Notes under the pieces: generated by a model
Database searches by the model: none
Seen by the model: only the letters and a program-made list of their open reading frames with translations
Told to the model about the DNA's origin: nothing
Assembly: GCA_014529385.2 (NCBI GenBank)
Contig: CM043958.1
Span: forward strand, 148,086,385 to 148,150,384
Source of the DNA: Adiantum capillus-veneris
Lineage: Eukaryota; Streptophyta; Polypodiopsida; Polypodiales; Pteridaceae
Reading direction: 5' to 3'
DNA: 64,000 nucleotides
Translations under genes and position numbers: made by a program
Shown: positions 19,155-31,105 of the stretch, piece by piece
Layout of the letters: each line of letters opens with the position of its first letter
Numbering within the stretch: position 1 is the first letter of the stretch

Positions 19155-20457
19155 TTGTATTCATCTTTCTTAGATAATATTGTTGCAAATCTATGTACTT
19201 CGTCATTGCCTATCATTACGTGCTATAGATTAACGCGTGATTTATTTTTTTTGAGTGGAATCTTTGAATTAGTAATACCTTTTATTTTTGTTTGAAGCCA
19301 TTAGTATGGTACACACCCCCACTAATGTTACATAATTTTACAAGTTTTCAAGACTCTTGTGACAAGAATACCATACACAATTTCCTTACATACGTCGTAA
19401 AGAGAGTAAAGCATGTTACTTTGTTTGAAGACATTAGTTATAATGCATTCCAAAATCCAAATTATGATGGGTCAAATCTGATGATTCATTAAAGTTTTGC
19501 TCTTATACTTAGTGTCATTAGCTAGAATAGCCACAACCAGTTTGTGAATATCAATAAATTACAGCTAGCCCCCTTGACAAGCACACAATTTGGGCATATC
19601 TATAATTTCATGTACATGGGTTGTGAGGGATATTTTTGCAGAAGTCTTTTGTCTTATAACTGACAGATTAAAGCCCCAAAAATATAATTTACTTTAGTTA
19701 ATCCTATTTTATTAACATATATTGAGCCTTTATTTTGATAGGAGAATAAATTCCACGATATCTATCCTATAGCTTTACAAAATAACAAGTGGGCGGAATT
19801 AGAGCAAGCCACATGCAATCACGATTGCACAAGATAGCAAAAGAAAAAGGTTTCCCTCTTTCTCCCACCCTCCTCATCAATCGCTGCACGCATCTCTCTC
19901 TCTCCCCCTCTCTCTCTCTCTCCTTCCTGCCATGTCTGTGCACTGAGCTGCAAGATTGCTCAAAGCAATAGAGCCCTCTGTCGTCCCCTTTCTCAGCGCG
20001 CTCCTCGCAATGCCTTTGTCCGAATGGAGACGGACGTCTTCATCTTCGTTAGAATAATCTTTCTCCCTACCTAGTCTTTTCCCACAGTGCACACACATGG
20101 CACCCCTCTTTCTCTCCTTCCTACCTCCACGTCTCACCACCTCCTTTATTCCCCCCTAAAGCCAAGGAAGAATCTGTGTAGATTCCTCTTAATAAGCCTT
20201 AAAACAAAAATTGGCAGGCCTACTTTGATCTTCCTAGTTGGCAACAGTGTAGGTGTAGAGAGATTATACCTTGTTAAATCTTCTGGTCAAAGGTTGATAC
20301 AAAGGTTCCACGTGGGGCTTTTGTAATCTTGAAGATTAGCATTCTTTCCCGACTTTGCAGAGCCTGGAGACGCTGCCTGGTTTTTCGTACCTTGATTCTG
20401 ATGTACAACCTTGGCAAGTTTAGGAGACCACATTCACAGTGCGCACGAGCGTGTGCG

Positions 20458-20462
<5 letters not shown>
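19152..20462. other. Unassigned; pyrimidine-rich in part
   Basis: About 19,850-20,150 is rich in CT blocks and has relaxed GC content, as some plant 5' leaders do, but no coding region downstream could be recognised. Confidence 0.35.

Positions 20463-20511
<49 letters not shown>
20463..20511. repeat. (GA)n microsatellite
   Basis: Pure GA run of about 24 units after GTGTGCGCACACA. Confidence 0.97.
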
Positions 20512-20513
<2 letters not shown>

Positions 20514-21130
20514 CCTGCCTTTCTGAGAATTCTAGCAGAAATCTGAATCCTACTTTCTTGCTTTTGGTGGAATTGGTCATGGTCAATTTATATTTGTAGA
20601 TTGCACTTGATTTTACCTTGTCAACGGGGCTTTCCGATAGGGATGGACTTGGGCTCCTTCTTGAGCTCAAAGTATGCAGCGCACGATAACTGTTCGCTTG
20701 CTTTGTCTGCTATTCACAACAAGATTAGAAGAGTGAATCGTTATGAAAGTATCCGATTGAGCGTCTACATAATGGCAAGGTCAAACCACACCATTCTTGC
20801 CCTCTTAATTTCTAAAGAAAACTCTGCTCTTGACCGTCACAACTGCGTAATTTTACTCCTTGCTAGTGCATTAGTCGAACCAAAACAGCAATTACCTGAA
20901 ATTCTCTGTATGTAAAAGATTGACCCTGACATGGAATGGATTGTCCTGGGAAGCGGGAGGTGCTAGAAAGTCCTCCATTGCTACTCCGCTTAAGGTCGTT
21001 CTTTGCATATCACCAAGGAAGAAAGGATTCACAAACCGCAACAAAACTTTAACACTACTTGTTCTAGAAATAATTAAGGGGGCTCTTGAAAATGCATGGC
21101 AAACTGAGCGATTTCCGTGCTTGAGATCGA
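20512..21130. other. Unassigned; no recognised gene
   Basis: Frames of about 100 codons (20,601-20,915 and 20,920-21,231, both +) show no family motifs. Confidence 0.35.
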
Positions 21131-21234
21131 GATGGGTTCAACACGTCAGTCTGAACCCATCTGCCACAACTTTGCATGGCCCGTGCTTTAGATTGAGTTC
21201 GCTCACAGATGGGTTCAACACGTCAGTCTGAACC
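21131..21234. repeat. 27-bp direct repeat with an internal palindrome
   Basis: The 27-bp sequence beginning GATGGGTTCAACACGTCAGT occurs perfectly at 21131-21157 and 21208-21234. The first copy extends into GAACCCATC, so GATGGGTTC...GAACCCATC can form a hairpin with 9-bp arms. Confidence 0.85.
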
Positions 21235-22745
21235 TCTTCATTAAACTTCAATTTACGATATCAAGGTAATTAAATGCCAAAGCAAGCTTTGGGGCAGGAT
21301 TAAGATTAGTACCTTCGTGAACGTTCTGAGAGAAGCTCTATTGGATGGAACCTTGCTGAAGGAAGTTGTGAGTAATTTGATGCTACCCTATTGTCATTTC
21401 GTTTGTCAATGCCCATATTTCTCGATGCACAAACACATGCACACCAACAAGCATACATGCTTATCCTCTCACAGATGAATGCCCACAGTACCTCACATAC
21501 AAATAAGCTAAAGCCTCAAAACATAACGTTTTGTGCAAGTAGATTTTTAATGGTTTAAGATGCACATCCCTTCCCTCCCTCTTAGCCTCTATAGATATGC
21601 CTTCATCCCATCCCTCACAGCTAACAATGCAAGCTTTAATTCTTAAGCAGGAAGATAGACAAGTACGTATAAAGAGCCACTATGCACAAGTATCTCCCAG
21701 TACACTATTCCAAAGAGTAACACATTGCAAACATGTGTCCCTCCAAGTTCCCTTCTTCAAAGAAATTCCTGAGTGCACTAAATTTGTTCCTCCCTGAGTC
21801 TCCCTTTTCTCCTTCACTCCTGCCTCAATCCCTCTTCCAATCAGCTTATGCAGGCTACAGAAGAAGCACAGGTTTTTTGACAAAAGCTTGCTGAGGGCTT
21901 TTCTGGACCAACCCTACAATTTACCGTAAAGTCTATAGCTATCTTCTCCAGCATTGCTTTCCTTGTAGGCCAGTTTGGTACACTCCAAGAAAGCAGCAAT
22001 ATAATCTGCAACACCAAAAGAACTTCTTAACTAAAGCCACTTCCAGCTTTTCAGTTGAATACAACCATCTGTGTTCTCCTTCCACAAAGTTGAAACTCAT
22101 GATTTTCCCTCGACGTTAGTCGATTACAAGGAAAATTCAAATTTTTTATTGCATTCACAGCACATTTTTGTAAATTTAATACTTAGCAACTTACCTTCTT
22201 ATCAACAGCGCACAAAACGGAATTCTCCGCCACCGCACTTACAAAAGAATTGCCGAACTTTGATGAGATTAGAGGTTCCAGCAAACGCAACTCGATTAAT
22301 TCCTCGCACCTTGGCATCACATATAACAAGCTTGATATTGCCTCTTGTGCCTCTAGCGAGCACTCTTTCCTACAAAGAAAAGATTCCACAAAGCAAGCAT
22401 ATGCTTTACATCCGCATGAAATAACAACTCAATAAAACAATTCCCTTGTACCATTCGAAATCCATTGACTGGCCTGTAAGAAGATATCTCAATGTTTGTG
22501 TGTCCCTATTGAGTTTCATCCCTGTGTTGTAGGAAACGCCATCCCCAAGGCTGGAAACGGCGTTTCTGCGTTTCCAGGCAGGGGAGGCCTTTCGATGTTG
22601 TGTGAAACGGGGGGAAACGCCAGTTGATTGCTGGCTCGTATCAAAATTTTAATATTTCAACCTATTCAAGTATTCAAGTTGCTACTTTAGCCTACAGGTG
22701 GCATTTCTATTTGAAACTAATAGAACTGGGTATGTATGGGCAAGC
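21235..22745. other. Unassigned; contains a short AAACGCC-rich patch
   Basis: Nothing coding recognised. At 22,528-22,622 a GC-rich patch holds several GGAAACG(G/C)C motifs in both orientations, reminiscent of the subterminal repeats of the hAT element at 22,883, but terminal repeats and a target duplication were not found. Confidence 0.4.
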
Positions 22746-22882
22746 ATGCCTTCTCTTTTTTTTTTTGAGAAGAAAAGGAGCTTTATTCTGTGTACTTTGG
22801 ACCTCTTGGATGCTCGACAGGCCGATCTCCAAGAGAAAAACTACACAGGACTAAAGCCCAAGAGCCTAAAGGCTATATGTAC
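22746..22882 (-). other. Possible 3' end of a minus-strand retrocopy (poly-T)
   Basis: A run of about 12 T's is followed by GAGAAGAAAAGGAGC, resembling the poly(A)-tailed LINE end at 26,391-26,415 read on the minus strand. The body it should belong to would lie to the right (23.8-24.7 kb), interrupted by the hAT element and microsatellites. Weak. Confidence 0.3.
22875..22882 (+). other. hAT target duplication, left copy
   Basis: ATATGTAC, repeated perfectly at 23,628-23,635. Eight-base duplications are the hAT hallmark. Confidence 0.85.
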
Positions 22883-23627
22883 CATAGTTACCCGGAACGC
22901 GGAACGCGGAACGGCGACGGGATCCCCGCGGAACGGGGGAACAGCTAGGGGTCCGGAACGGGAACGGCGCGGAACGGGAGGTTAAAAAACACCCAAATAG
23001 TGCATTTTTTAGCTCCTTGTGTTTAAATACAAGGAGTATTAGAGTGCTTTGACTCTAATACTCACAAAAAACTCGTTTTGAAGACCATTCAACCTTGCTA
23101 TGACTAGATGAAGATGAGAGAGAGAGAGAGAGAGCTTGAGAGAGTGAGAGGGAGAGACTCGAGAGAGTGAGAGGGAGAGGGAGAGATTTGAGAGAGTGGG
23201 AGGGAGAGGAAGAGAGCTTGAAGGCTTGAAGGCTTGAAGCCTTGACCCTTGAGAGAGTGAGTCTTGAGAGGGAGAGATCTTGAGAGTGTGAGAGGGAGAG
23301 AGCTTGACCCTTGAGGATTAGCTTGTGGAGAGAAAGGGGGAGGGGGGTGCATTTTATGAGTCCTTGAGGCCTTGCACACTTCAAAAAGAAGCCCAAACAT
23401 TTACTTCAATTTTTTCAATTTTTGCCAAATTTGTTTGTAGCCGTTGGTTGTTCCAGGGGCATTCCGGAACATTCCGGGGGCGTTCCGGAACGTTCCGGAA
23501 TGGCCATTCCGGTTTGCACTGGCCACCTGGAACGTCAGACGTTCCGGGACGTTTCGGAACGTTCGGGAAGGGAACTGCCCCCCGGAACGCCGGAACGGAG
23601 GCTAGGGGGCGTTCCTCGCTAACTCTG
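22883..23627. mobile_element. Non-autonomous hAT element with GGAACG arrays
   Basis: A 745-bp element with imperfect terminal inverted repeats: CATAGTTACCCGGAACG on the left and CAGAGTTAGCGAGGAACG as the reverse complement of the right end. It is flanked by a perfect 8-bp duplication ATATGTAC. The left about 100 bp is packed with GGAACG motifs and the right about 170 bp with the complement CGTTCC. The middle (23,010-23,430) is AT-rich and then GA-rich, with no transposase. Subterminal arrays of short motifs bound by the transposase are known for hAT elements such as Ac; that these motifs do so here is inference. Open frames across the GA-rich part are low-complexity artefacts. Confidence 0.8.
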
Positions 23628-23635
23628 ATATGTAC
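23628..23635 (+). other. hAT target duplication, right copy
   Basis: ATATGTAC directly after the right terminal repeat, identical to 22,875-22,882. Confidence 0.85.
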
Positions 23636-23638
23636 ATG

Positions 23639-24700
<1,062 letters not shown>

Positions 24701-25061
24701 AAGCCTATTGAATTGACCTATCTTGGGGCAACTCACGCTGCTCCTAAATTGCCACCGACTGCTAGTCCTCATGCTCAATCCCTCTGTCCAGCTGCTTTAA
24801 AACATCCTCTCGTGGCAACTTCTCCTCGGGGAGTCTATCTAGACTCTAGGGGCTGCTCTGCCTTATCCAACCTCTGTCTCACTAGCCGTCTATAAACAAG
24901 GATAGGCTATGCCTACCCCTACCTGTCTTTGCCTTTGTCTTTGTCTCTGTCTTTGTCTTTGTCTTTGTCTTTGTATCTGATCAACATTGTGTTGCTGCTG
25001 AGCACTCTACTGCTGCTGACTCTCACTGGTGTAGATCTCAGTTGGGTCTGCTATGGCTATG

Positions 25062-25062
<1 letters not shown>

Positions 25063-25121
<59 letters not shown>
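25063..25121. repeat. (TC)n microsatellite
   Basis: Pure TC run. A related degenerate CTTTGT array precedes it at 24,930-24,975. Confidence 0.97.
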
Positions 25122-25124
<3 letters not shown>

Positions 25125-25160
25125 GCGAGGGCAGCCTTGTGGGGGGGCGTTAATGTGCCC

Positions 25161-25382
25161 CTCCCTGTGCTCAAGCTACAACCTCCCCCAGCCCTTCCTG
25201 CCTAGCCAACCACAGCCACTTTTGCCAACGTGCAGATCCGACACTCATGGCGATCGATTTCAGACCCCCCCCTCCCTGTGCTCAAGCTACAACCTCCCCC
25301 AGCCCTTCCTGCCTAGCCAACCACAGCCACTTTTGCCAACGTGCAGATCCGACACTCATGGCGATCGATTTCAGACCCCTCG
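25161..25382 (+). repeat. 111-bp perfect tandem duplication
   Basis: A 111-bp unit starting CTCCCTGTGCTCAAGC occurs at 25,161 and again at 25,272. The copies are identical over the full unit as far as I can read. Since 111 is a multiple of three, an open frame runs through both (37 Pro/Ser/Gln-rich residues, twice), but there is no other sign that it is translated. Confidence 0.9.
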
Positions 25383-25595
25383 TTGCCGACTTAAGCGCCC
25401 AGCCTATCGATTTCAGACTCCTCGCTGCTGACTTCAACGCCCGTTGCTCTCTACTCCGTGGGCTACCTGCTACTTACTGAGTTAAATCCCCCGTCACAAC
25501 CACGTTGAAGTTCATGGTGAAACCCTACAGATCGTGTCACAAACACTCATCCAATCTTTTGAAGGATTGAGAACTCCAAGAGTCATTCAGCCTCA

Positions 25596-25895
25596 ATGTC
25601 TTCCTTTGGCACTCCGATCTCACGCAAGAGCTTCCTCGCGGTGGCTGCAGCACTAAGAAAGGATCCCTTCGCTCACCAAGAAGCAAGAATTACCGCCCTC
25701 AAGGCTCAAATACAGGAACTCATTAAAGAGAATGAGAAACTCAAGCAACACTTGCTTAAGCTAGAGGAGACGATGGAAGTAGAGAGCCAAGCTCTACTTG
25801 CAAAATCCCACGAAGTTAAAGCCTCGTCACGTGCGCACTGCAATTGCGCCACGTGGACAAGCTTCTGCTATAGTCTAGCGTCAATCTTAGTTTAG
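25596..25895 (+). CDS. Small coiled-coil reading frame, unrecognised
   Basis: A 99-codon frame. Residues about 28-70 form a convincing coiled coil with leucine heptads (ALKAQIQELIKENEKLKQHL). The last about 24 codons run into the LTR fragment that begins near 25,823, so the true end is probably altered. Because the neighbouring LTR belongs to the same family as the elements at 50.9-61.6 kb, which also encode a coiled-coil protein, this could be related internal sequence. The residues themselves do not match, and no polypurine tract separates frame and LTR. It may instead be a host exon fragment. Confidence 0.3.
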   Translation: MSSFGTPISRKSFLAVAAALRKDPFAHQEARITALKAQIQELIKENEKLKQHLLKLEETMEVESQALLAKSHEVKASSRAHCNCATWTSFCYSLASILV

Positions 25896-26391
25896 CTTAG
25901 GACTAGCCTAGTAGCCTAGCACTTTGTGAGCCTCTAGCAAGACGTGCATGTCCAGGCAGGTCATAGTTGCATACCCTCTCTTGCACAGTGCAAGTCATTT
26001 TAGCATTTAGGCGTGTGAACAGTCTCTTAAGTTATAATATTTAGCCCATTTTCATCGAGGTCGTGGGGCTAGATTTATGCATTGCTCGACCCAGATTTGC
26101 TCGAGTATATACACCTGGGGGTCTCTCCTCTAAAGGCAAGAAGAAGCAGAACCAGCAGCACCCGTAGCACCAGCACCAGAAGGACCTGGCCCTTAGCCTA
26201 ATCGCCAACGTTACCACCTCAGCACTCCAGCATTTTCCTCATCAGCACCTCAGCGATTTCAGCCCTTTCACCCAGCAGATTCAGCACTTCAGATAAGCAT
26301 TTTCAGCCTGCTACACCAACGTTTTTAGCATTAGCATCAGTTTCAGCATCATCAGATTTCAGTCTTGTCGCATCTAGTAGCAGATCTCAAT
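25823..26391 (+). repeat. LTR fragment of the coiled-coil LTR family, plus orientation
   Basis: It matches the sense start of the LTRs at 43,849-44,904 and 50,907-61,631: GTGGACAAGCT, then TTGTGAGCCT, GCAAGACGTGCATGTCCAG and TGCATACCCTCT in the same order and spacing. It also has CAGC...GCATTTT motifs. The first bases have decayed from TGTCACGTG to TCGTCACGTG. The right part is lost where the LINE composite begins at 26,392. Confidence 0.6.
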
Positions 26392-26679
26392 CTTTTTTTT
26401 TCCGAGAAAAAGATCCTTCTATTAGTTAATGAAACTGCCAGAGGGCTACAACAATCATAAGGGGGAGACTCTCCCAATGAAAAACAACATATGTACAATG
26501 AGGCTAAATCAAGAGATGGGAGGAGGGAAAAGTCACACGGGTGGATGGTAGTGCCATCTCAGCACACCCTGGACCATGGTGAAGAAAGGCCGAGGGTGCC
26601 AAAGTCGAAGAAAAGCCTCTCTACGCTCCCGCATGCACCTGGAGTCTCTCGAACTGTCCTCTGAGAGTATGGACCAGCT

Positions 26680-28195
26680 CTAGCCAAAGATCATGAACAC
26701 TCTCTGCTGGTGTACAAGGCGAGCTTCACAGATGCGGAAGCAGCGGGCCCGCCAAATGAACCAGAGTGTCAGGCCGCAGATGAGCTCCCAACACTCCTCT
26801 CTCTCACTGCACCACTCCTGTGGAGTAAGCTTTGTAGCAGACCGGAGTGAAGGTTGACCCCCCTGCATCGCTATCATCCTGTTGGTAGAGGATAGCTCAA
26901 ACTGAAGTGCCGGGCCCGTGAGAGTGGACCAAGCAGCTGCCCCCCAAGTGTACTGCCGTGCCGTGGAAAGAGCTGGCATCAACCAAAGGACACGAAGCCA
27001 AACCTGTTGTGCCAAAGGACAATCCCAAAGACAATGGCGCTAACTCTCCACAAGATGGTCACAAGCTGCGCATGCTGTCGAGAGACCACTATGTACAAGC
27101 CAGCTCCCAACTTCTGTAGCTCGATGTGCAACCAGCCAAGTGACTCGCCGCGGTTGTCTGAAGTCCCACAACCTCGCCCAGAAAGCTGACAAGAACTCAG
27201 CTGTGAGACCCTCCTCCTGCCAATGAGGTGCTGCAGCAGGACGAGCCTCTCTCCGTGCTACTAGTATGTTTGACGTCCCAGTCAAACAGTGTACTGAAAG
27301 AAAGGGAAACCTGGATGGTTGGCTGAGAAGAAAGGGTCCTTCCAAAACCACTCTCCAGGATCCCACTGCACTCGTGCCAGTGGACAACACTCCCAAGCCC
27401 ACAGCCTCCAGTGGCCAGTCTCAAGAGCTGATGGGTCGGGATCTATGACACAAGTCCTACCACAGATGCCCACAACTCGGATCCTCTGAAAACAGAACTT
27501 TGCCACCTGTGGGGCCTCTACTGAGACTCGATGTAAACGACCCTCACCCTATAGCTCAAAAAACAGGGAGGGTACAGTCTCTGAGAAAGCCCGAACTGCG
27601 ATGAGAACCTCCAGTCGCGTCAAGGCCCCCATTCATCTGGGTGCGGGTGATGCTGACTCGAGAGGTGTGAGCCACGCAGCTGGTACTGTCTCTGTGATGT
27701 CCTGACACATGCACTGCACCCCTCTCATGCCCTGTAACTAATGCTCTGAAGATCCTCTGATAAGCCTGAAAGCTGTCGCCAGTCACCTAAATTGCGTGCT
27801 GGACCCTCTGCCATGGGACCCCAAGAAACATGAGGCCTACTACCAATCAAGTGGCCTCTCTGAGTGCTAACGATGGGGTTCCAAACAAGGGACTGTTTCA
27901 GGCGCTCCTCCGTGCAAGTAGGCTGATGCTGCTCCAGGCCTCTCCGCAGCTGCTCCCAGGAGCGGAGCAAACTCACAGCGAAACGGTCCTCCAGTCTCCT
28001 GCTCAAGCCAGCTCTGCATATCTCTATGAAAATCCATCTGGTCGAAGGTCGCCAGGGGCCTCCATCCTGAGGCACCCTAGCACTAAGCCGCTGAAGCAAA
28101 AAATCCTTCCAGGGCTCCTCCCTTGGAAGTAATCCTCTGACAACAAACTTCCCAAGAAGGGCTCTAGTCTGCTGTGCTGGGTCTATGATCTCCAA
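26680..28195 (-). pseudogene. LINE ORF2 C-terminal region
   Basis: Open pieces at 28,195-27,725, about 27,506-27,197 and 27,015-26,680 (minus) continue the ORF after the RT. The last contains WFIWRARCFRICE, the end of the Trp-rich region that follows the zinc-binding domain in plant LINEs. The piece around 27,450-27,300 (LWAWE, VQWDPGEWFWKDPF) recurs on the plus strand at about 31,130-31,210, which identifies the second LINE copy. Confidence 0.75.
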
Positions 28196-28199
28196 CCCT

Positions 28200-29320
28200 C
28201 CCTGAGAACAAGGAAGAGTGATGACCTGTCAGGCCACTTTGGCCCGGGCTATCTGAGTGTCACGCCCTGACCAAAGGAAGTTCCTCATCAGCCTCTCTAC
28301 CTGGCTGATGTAGGAACTCGAAAAGATCCAACAAGAAGTGATGTACCACATAGCAGCCAACAATACATGGTTGGCCACTACAACTCTGTCTACCACAGAA
28401 AGTCGTGCAGAACTCCAATGTAACAACTTCCTCCTCATGGACAGAAGGAGGGGAGCAATCTACTGCTCAGGAGACAAGTCCAAGCCAACCTGACAGCCCA
28501 AGTATCGAACTGCAGTCCTTGGGGGCATCCATCTGAAGCCCTCACCTGACAGCCAAATCAGGCGTAGAAGCACTACCAACCGAGAAAGCCACTGTCTTTC
28601 TCCAGTTGATCAGTGCATCTGATGCACAACAAAAGGTCTCAAGAGCCTGCTCTCACTTGTGAAGGTTGGCCTCCTGGCCCTCCAAGTACAAGGCTGAGTC
28701 ATCTGCAAACTCAGCATCCAGTAGCTCATCTCCCCGAATAGGGAGCGCTGAGCCACGTAACCAACCTGCTGTGAAACCAAAAACCTGCTCATCGCCTCAG
28801 GATAGAACAAAAAGAGGAAGGGGGCAAGAGGACAGCCTTGTCTGACCGAACGTGTGAGCATGAAACGATCTCCTCTACCACTTGACAAAAGTACGTGACT
28901 ATGTGCTTGTCTGTAAAGAGCTAACACACCTCTGATCCATGCATCTGAGAAGCCCATCCTACGTAGAGTGCCCTCCAAAAAGTCTCAGTCAACTCTATCG
29001 TAGGCCTTCTCAAAATCGAGAAGAAGTATCACCAGATCCTCACCACGGAGGCACACAAGGGCAGAATCCTCCCAAAAAGTAAAGATGTTGTCAAGGATAC
29101 TACGCTCCTTGCCTTCTGCGTCCCATGTATGATACTCTCTAGAAGAAGCTGAATCCTCAAACTCAGAGCCTTGGCGAGAATTTTGTAGGTTGAGTTGATG
29201 ATGGTGATGGGCCGTCACTGTCGAATCTCATCCAAGGAGCCACCCTCCTTGGGAATGAGATAAATCAAGCCCTCACTCATGCTGTTAGGCATCTCTCCTG
29301 TGTGTAGGATGTACTGAAAA
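28200..29320 (-). pseudogene. LINE ORF2 reverse transcriptase domain
   Basis: In several frames the order is: a link region with GLIYLIPKEGG and RPITIINSTYKILAKAL (about 29,270-29,170), LLLDFEKAYDRVD (29,023-28,985), SVRQGCPLAPFLF (about 28,849-28,811), and FADDSALYL (about 28,709-28,685), which is out of frame with the preceding motif. The spacing and motifs are those of plant L1-clade RTs. Frameshifts between motifs rule out activity. Confidence 0.85.
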
Positions 29321-29454
29321 GCGCTGCAGAGATCTGAGCCAAGCAAGTCCCAGTACTCTAAGAAAAAGCTGGGAGTCAAACCATCCTCACCCGGACAGCT
29401 ACCACGGGGAAGTGCACTAGGGCCGGGTGGAGCTCCTCTAGCTGAAGAGGCAGC

Positions 29455-29703
29455 TCAAGCCTCTGGCGTCTCCTCAGTCACAAGACAAGGCATTTGTGCG
29501 CACACTTGCTCTCTGCATGCATCATGATGCTCTGACTGATACTCTGCTGACAGCAGGTCACAGTAAAAGTCGATGGCAATTGCACACATGTCCTTTGGCT
29601 TTAAAGCAACTGACTTGTCAGGCCTCCTCACCCGGCTGACCCTGGCATGCGCATATCGGGGCCCCACTCTCTCAAAGAAAGCCCATGTCACTCTGTCACC
29701 CAC
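29455..29703 (-). pseudogene. LINE ORF2 linker between endonuclease and RT
   Basis: An 82-codon open piece begins MGDRVTWAFFERVGPRYAHA and continues to AIAIDFYCDLLSAEY. The pattern 'GDR.T..FF' and 'FY..L' is typical of the segment upstream of the RT in plant LINEs. Confidence 0.7.
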
Positions 29704-29953
29704 TTGGGTCCACTGAGATGCCTGTCGATGGAAAGCAAACTCCCGGTGCCTCTCCTTTGTGTTGGCAAGCTCTTGACGAGCCTACTGCAACTACTCCTCC
29801 AACCAAGGACTGTTTGGATGCTGCTCCTGCATCCTCTGCAAGGAAGCAACGCCCTGTCAGAGACGCTCCTGCTCCTCTCTCGCTGCAGCCAGGCGGACCG
29901 TAGACTCTTGGAGAAATAGCCGACTAAGCTGAGCAAGTCCAGAGGCCACTTTG

Positions 29954-30817
29954 TCAGGAGGAGATTCCTACATGTCTAAGCCCTCTGTCCAAAGAGCCAC
30001 CACTCGCTCTCTGAGCTAGTAAGACCCTCTCAGGGATGCGAAGCATCGTGCTCCCCCTCCTCTGTCTATCTGTCACTGCGAGGATCACTGGTGCATGGTT
30101 CGAAAAAGAAGTCCCACCTAGAATGCAAACTGACCCACCCAGGTCACAGAAATGGTCACTAGTATAGAAGTGATCTATCCGAGATAGATTCACTCCTCCC
30201 ACTCTGCAGTCCGAATGAGAGAAGGCCAGGCTATCTGGAGGCCTCACAAAGCTAGAATGTTGCCACACATCTGAAACCCGCAAAGTCATACATAACCTCT
30301 CCCAAGCTGCCAACTCAACTCCATGCACAGTAGTATGGCTACCTCCAATCCTGTCAGAGGATTGGAGGTCACCCCCAATGCACCATTGCTCTGCCTGCGG
30401 CAAAGACTCTACAATATGGGACCAAAACTCTGCACGTGCACTCACCACATTGGGCACGTAGATGTTCAGGAAGCCCATGAGGCAACCCTAAACCTGCATA
30501 GTAATCCACTGAGCCCTGCCTGGCACAATAATCCCTCTGCCTACAATGGCCTGCTGCAAAGAATCCCCAATAGTCATACATACCCCACCCTGGATGCCTC
30601 CAGGTCAAGATGCAGCGGACCAAAACGTCTCATAGCGACCACGCAAAATCTGACCACACCGTCTAATGCGACTCTCACACAGATGATGCTCCTGTGGCAT
30701 AAGAATGTCAATCTCACCACCCACAAGGCATCTCTGAAGCTCCTGACGCAGCCGGCCCCTCTGACGTTAACATTGGGGCCCTCCTAATCCCGGCACATTC
30801 CATGAAATGATTCTCAT
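29954..30817 (-). pseudogene. LINE ORF2 endonuclease domain (APE type)
   Basis: It starts at ATG 30,817 with MRIISWNVPGLGG, the classic first residues of the L1-type apurinic endonuclease. After stops and a frameshift, a 174-codon open piece (30,478-29,954) has FLNIYVPN, CIGGD followed by LQS (where FN is usual), SRIDHFYTS, and FSNHAPVIL. The last motif normally reads SDH, so the catalytic Asp appears replaced by Asn. This domain nicks target DNA to prime reverse transcription; here it cannot be functional. Confidence 0.8.
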
Positions 30818-31105
30818 GGAGTCAGTGGGAGAAAACAGATGCTTCCACAGCAACCAACCTTGCTATCTTTGAGGCCGGTTTGGATGGGGAGTAAGCCACA
30901 TCCGAACGACCTCTAGACAAGCGCGAAAGAAGTGATTGTCCCGCCCAAGCCCAAGATTAGCGTGCAGCCCGAAGGGCTACATCCTCTGTCTAAGAATCCT
31001 CATCTACAAATACATAACAAGGAGGGCTCTGAGTGTCAGCAAACAAATGCACCACAATGTGCCTGCAACCAGCTGCATCCGGAGGCGTCACGCTAAACTT
31101 GGCAA

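Larger units (their letters stand above)
26392..31095 (-). mobile_element. L1-type LINE, minus strand, 5'-truncated
   Basis: A retrotransposon with its poly(A) end as T's at 26,392-26,401. Reading leftwards from about 31,095 it shows the C-terminal part of a first ORF, then an endonuclease from 30,817, RT, and a C-terminal Trp/Cys-rich region. Many stops and frameshifts make it dead. The right boundary is where similarity switches to a second, plus-strand copy at about 31,095-31,106. No target duplication was found at either side. Confidence 0.8.

Noticed and set aside
23055-23400. Ser-Leu-rich frames of about 100 codons on the minus strand
   Set aside because: They are produced by GA-rich sequence inside the hAT element.
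30323-30787. 154-codon plus-strand frame opposite the LINE endonuclease
   Set aside because: It is a shadow of the minus-strand LINE, whose endonuclease motifs explain the conservation.
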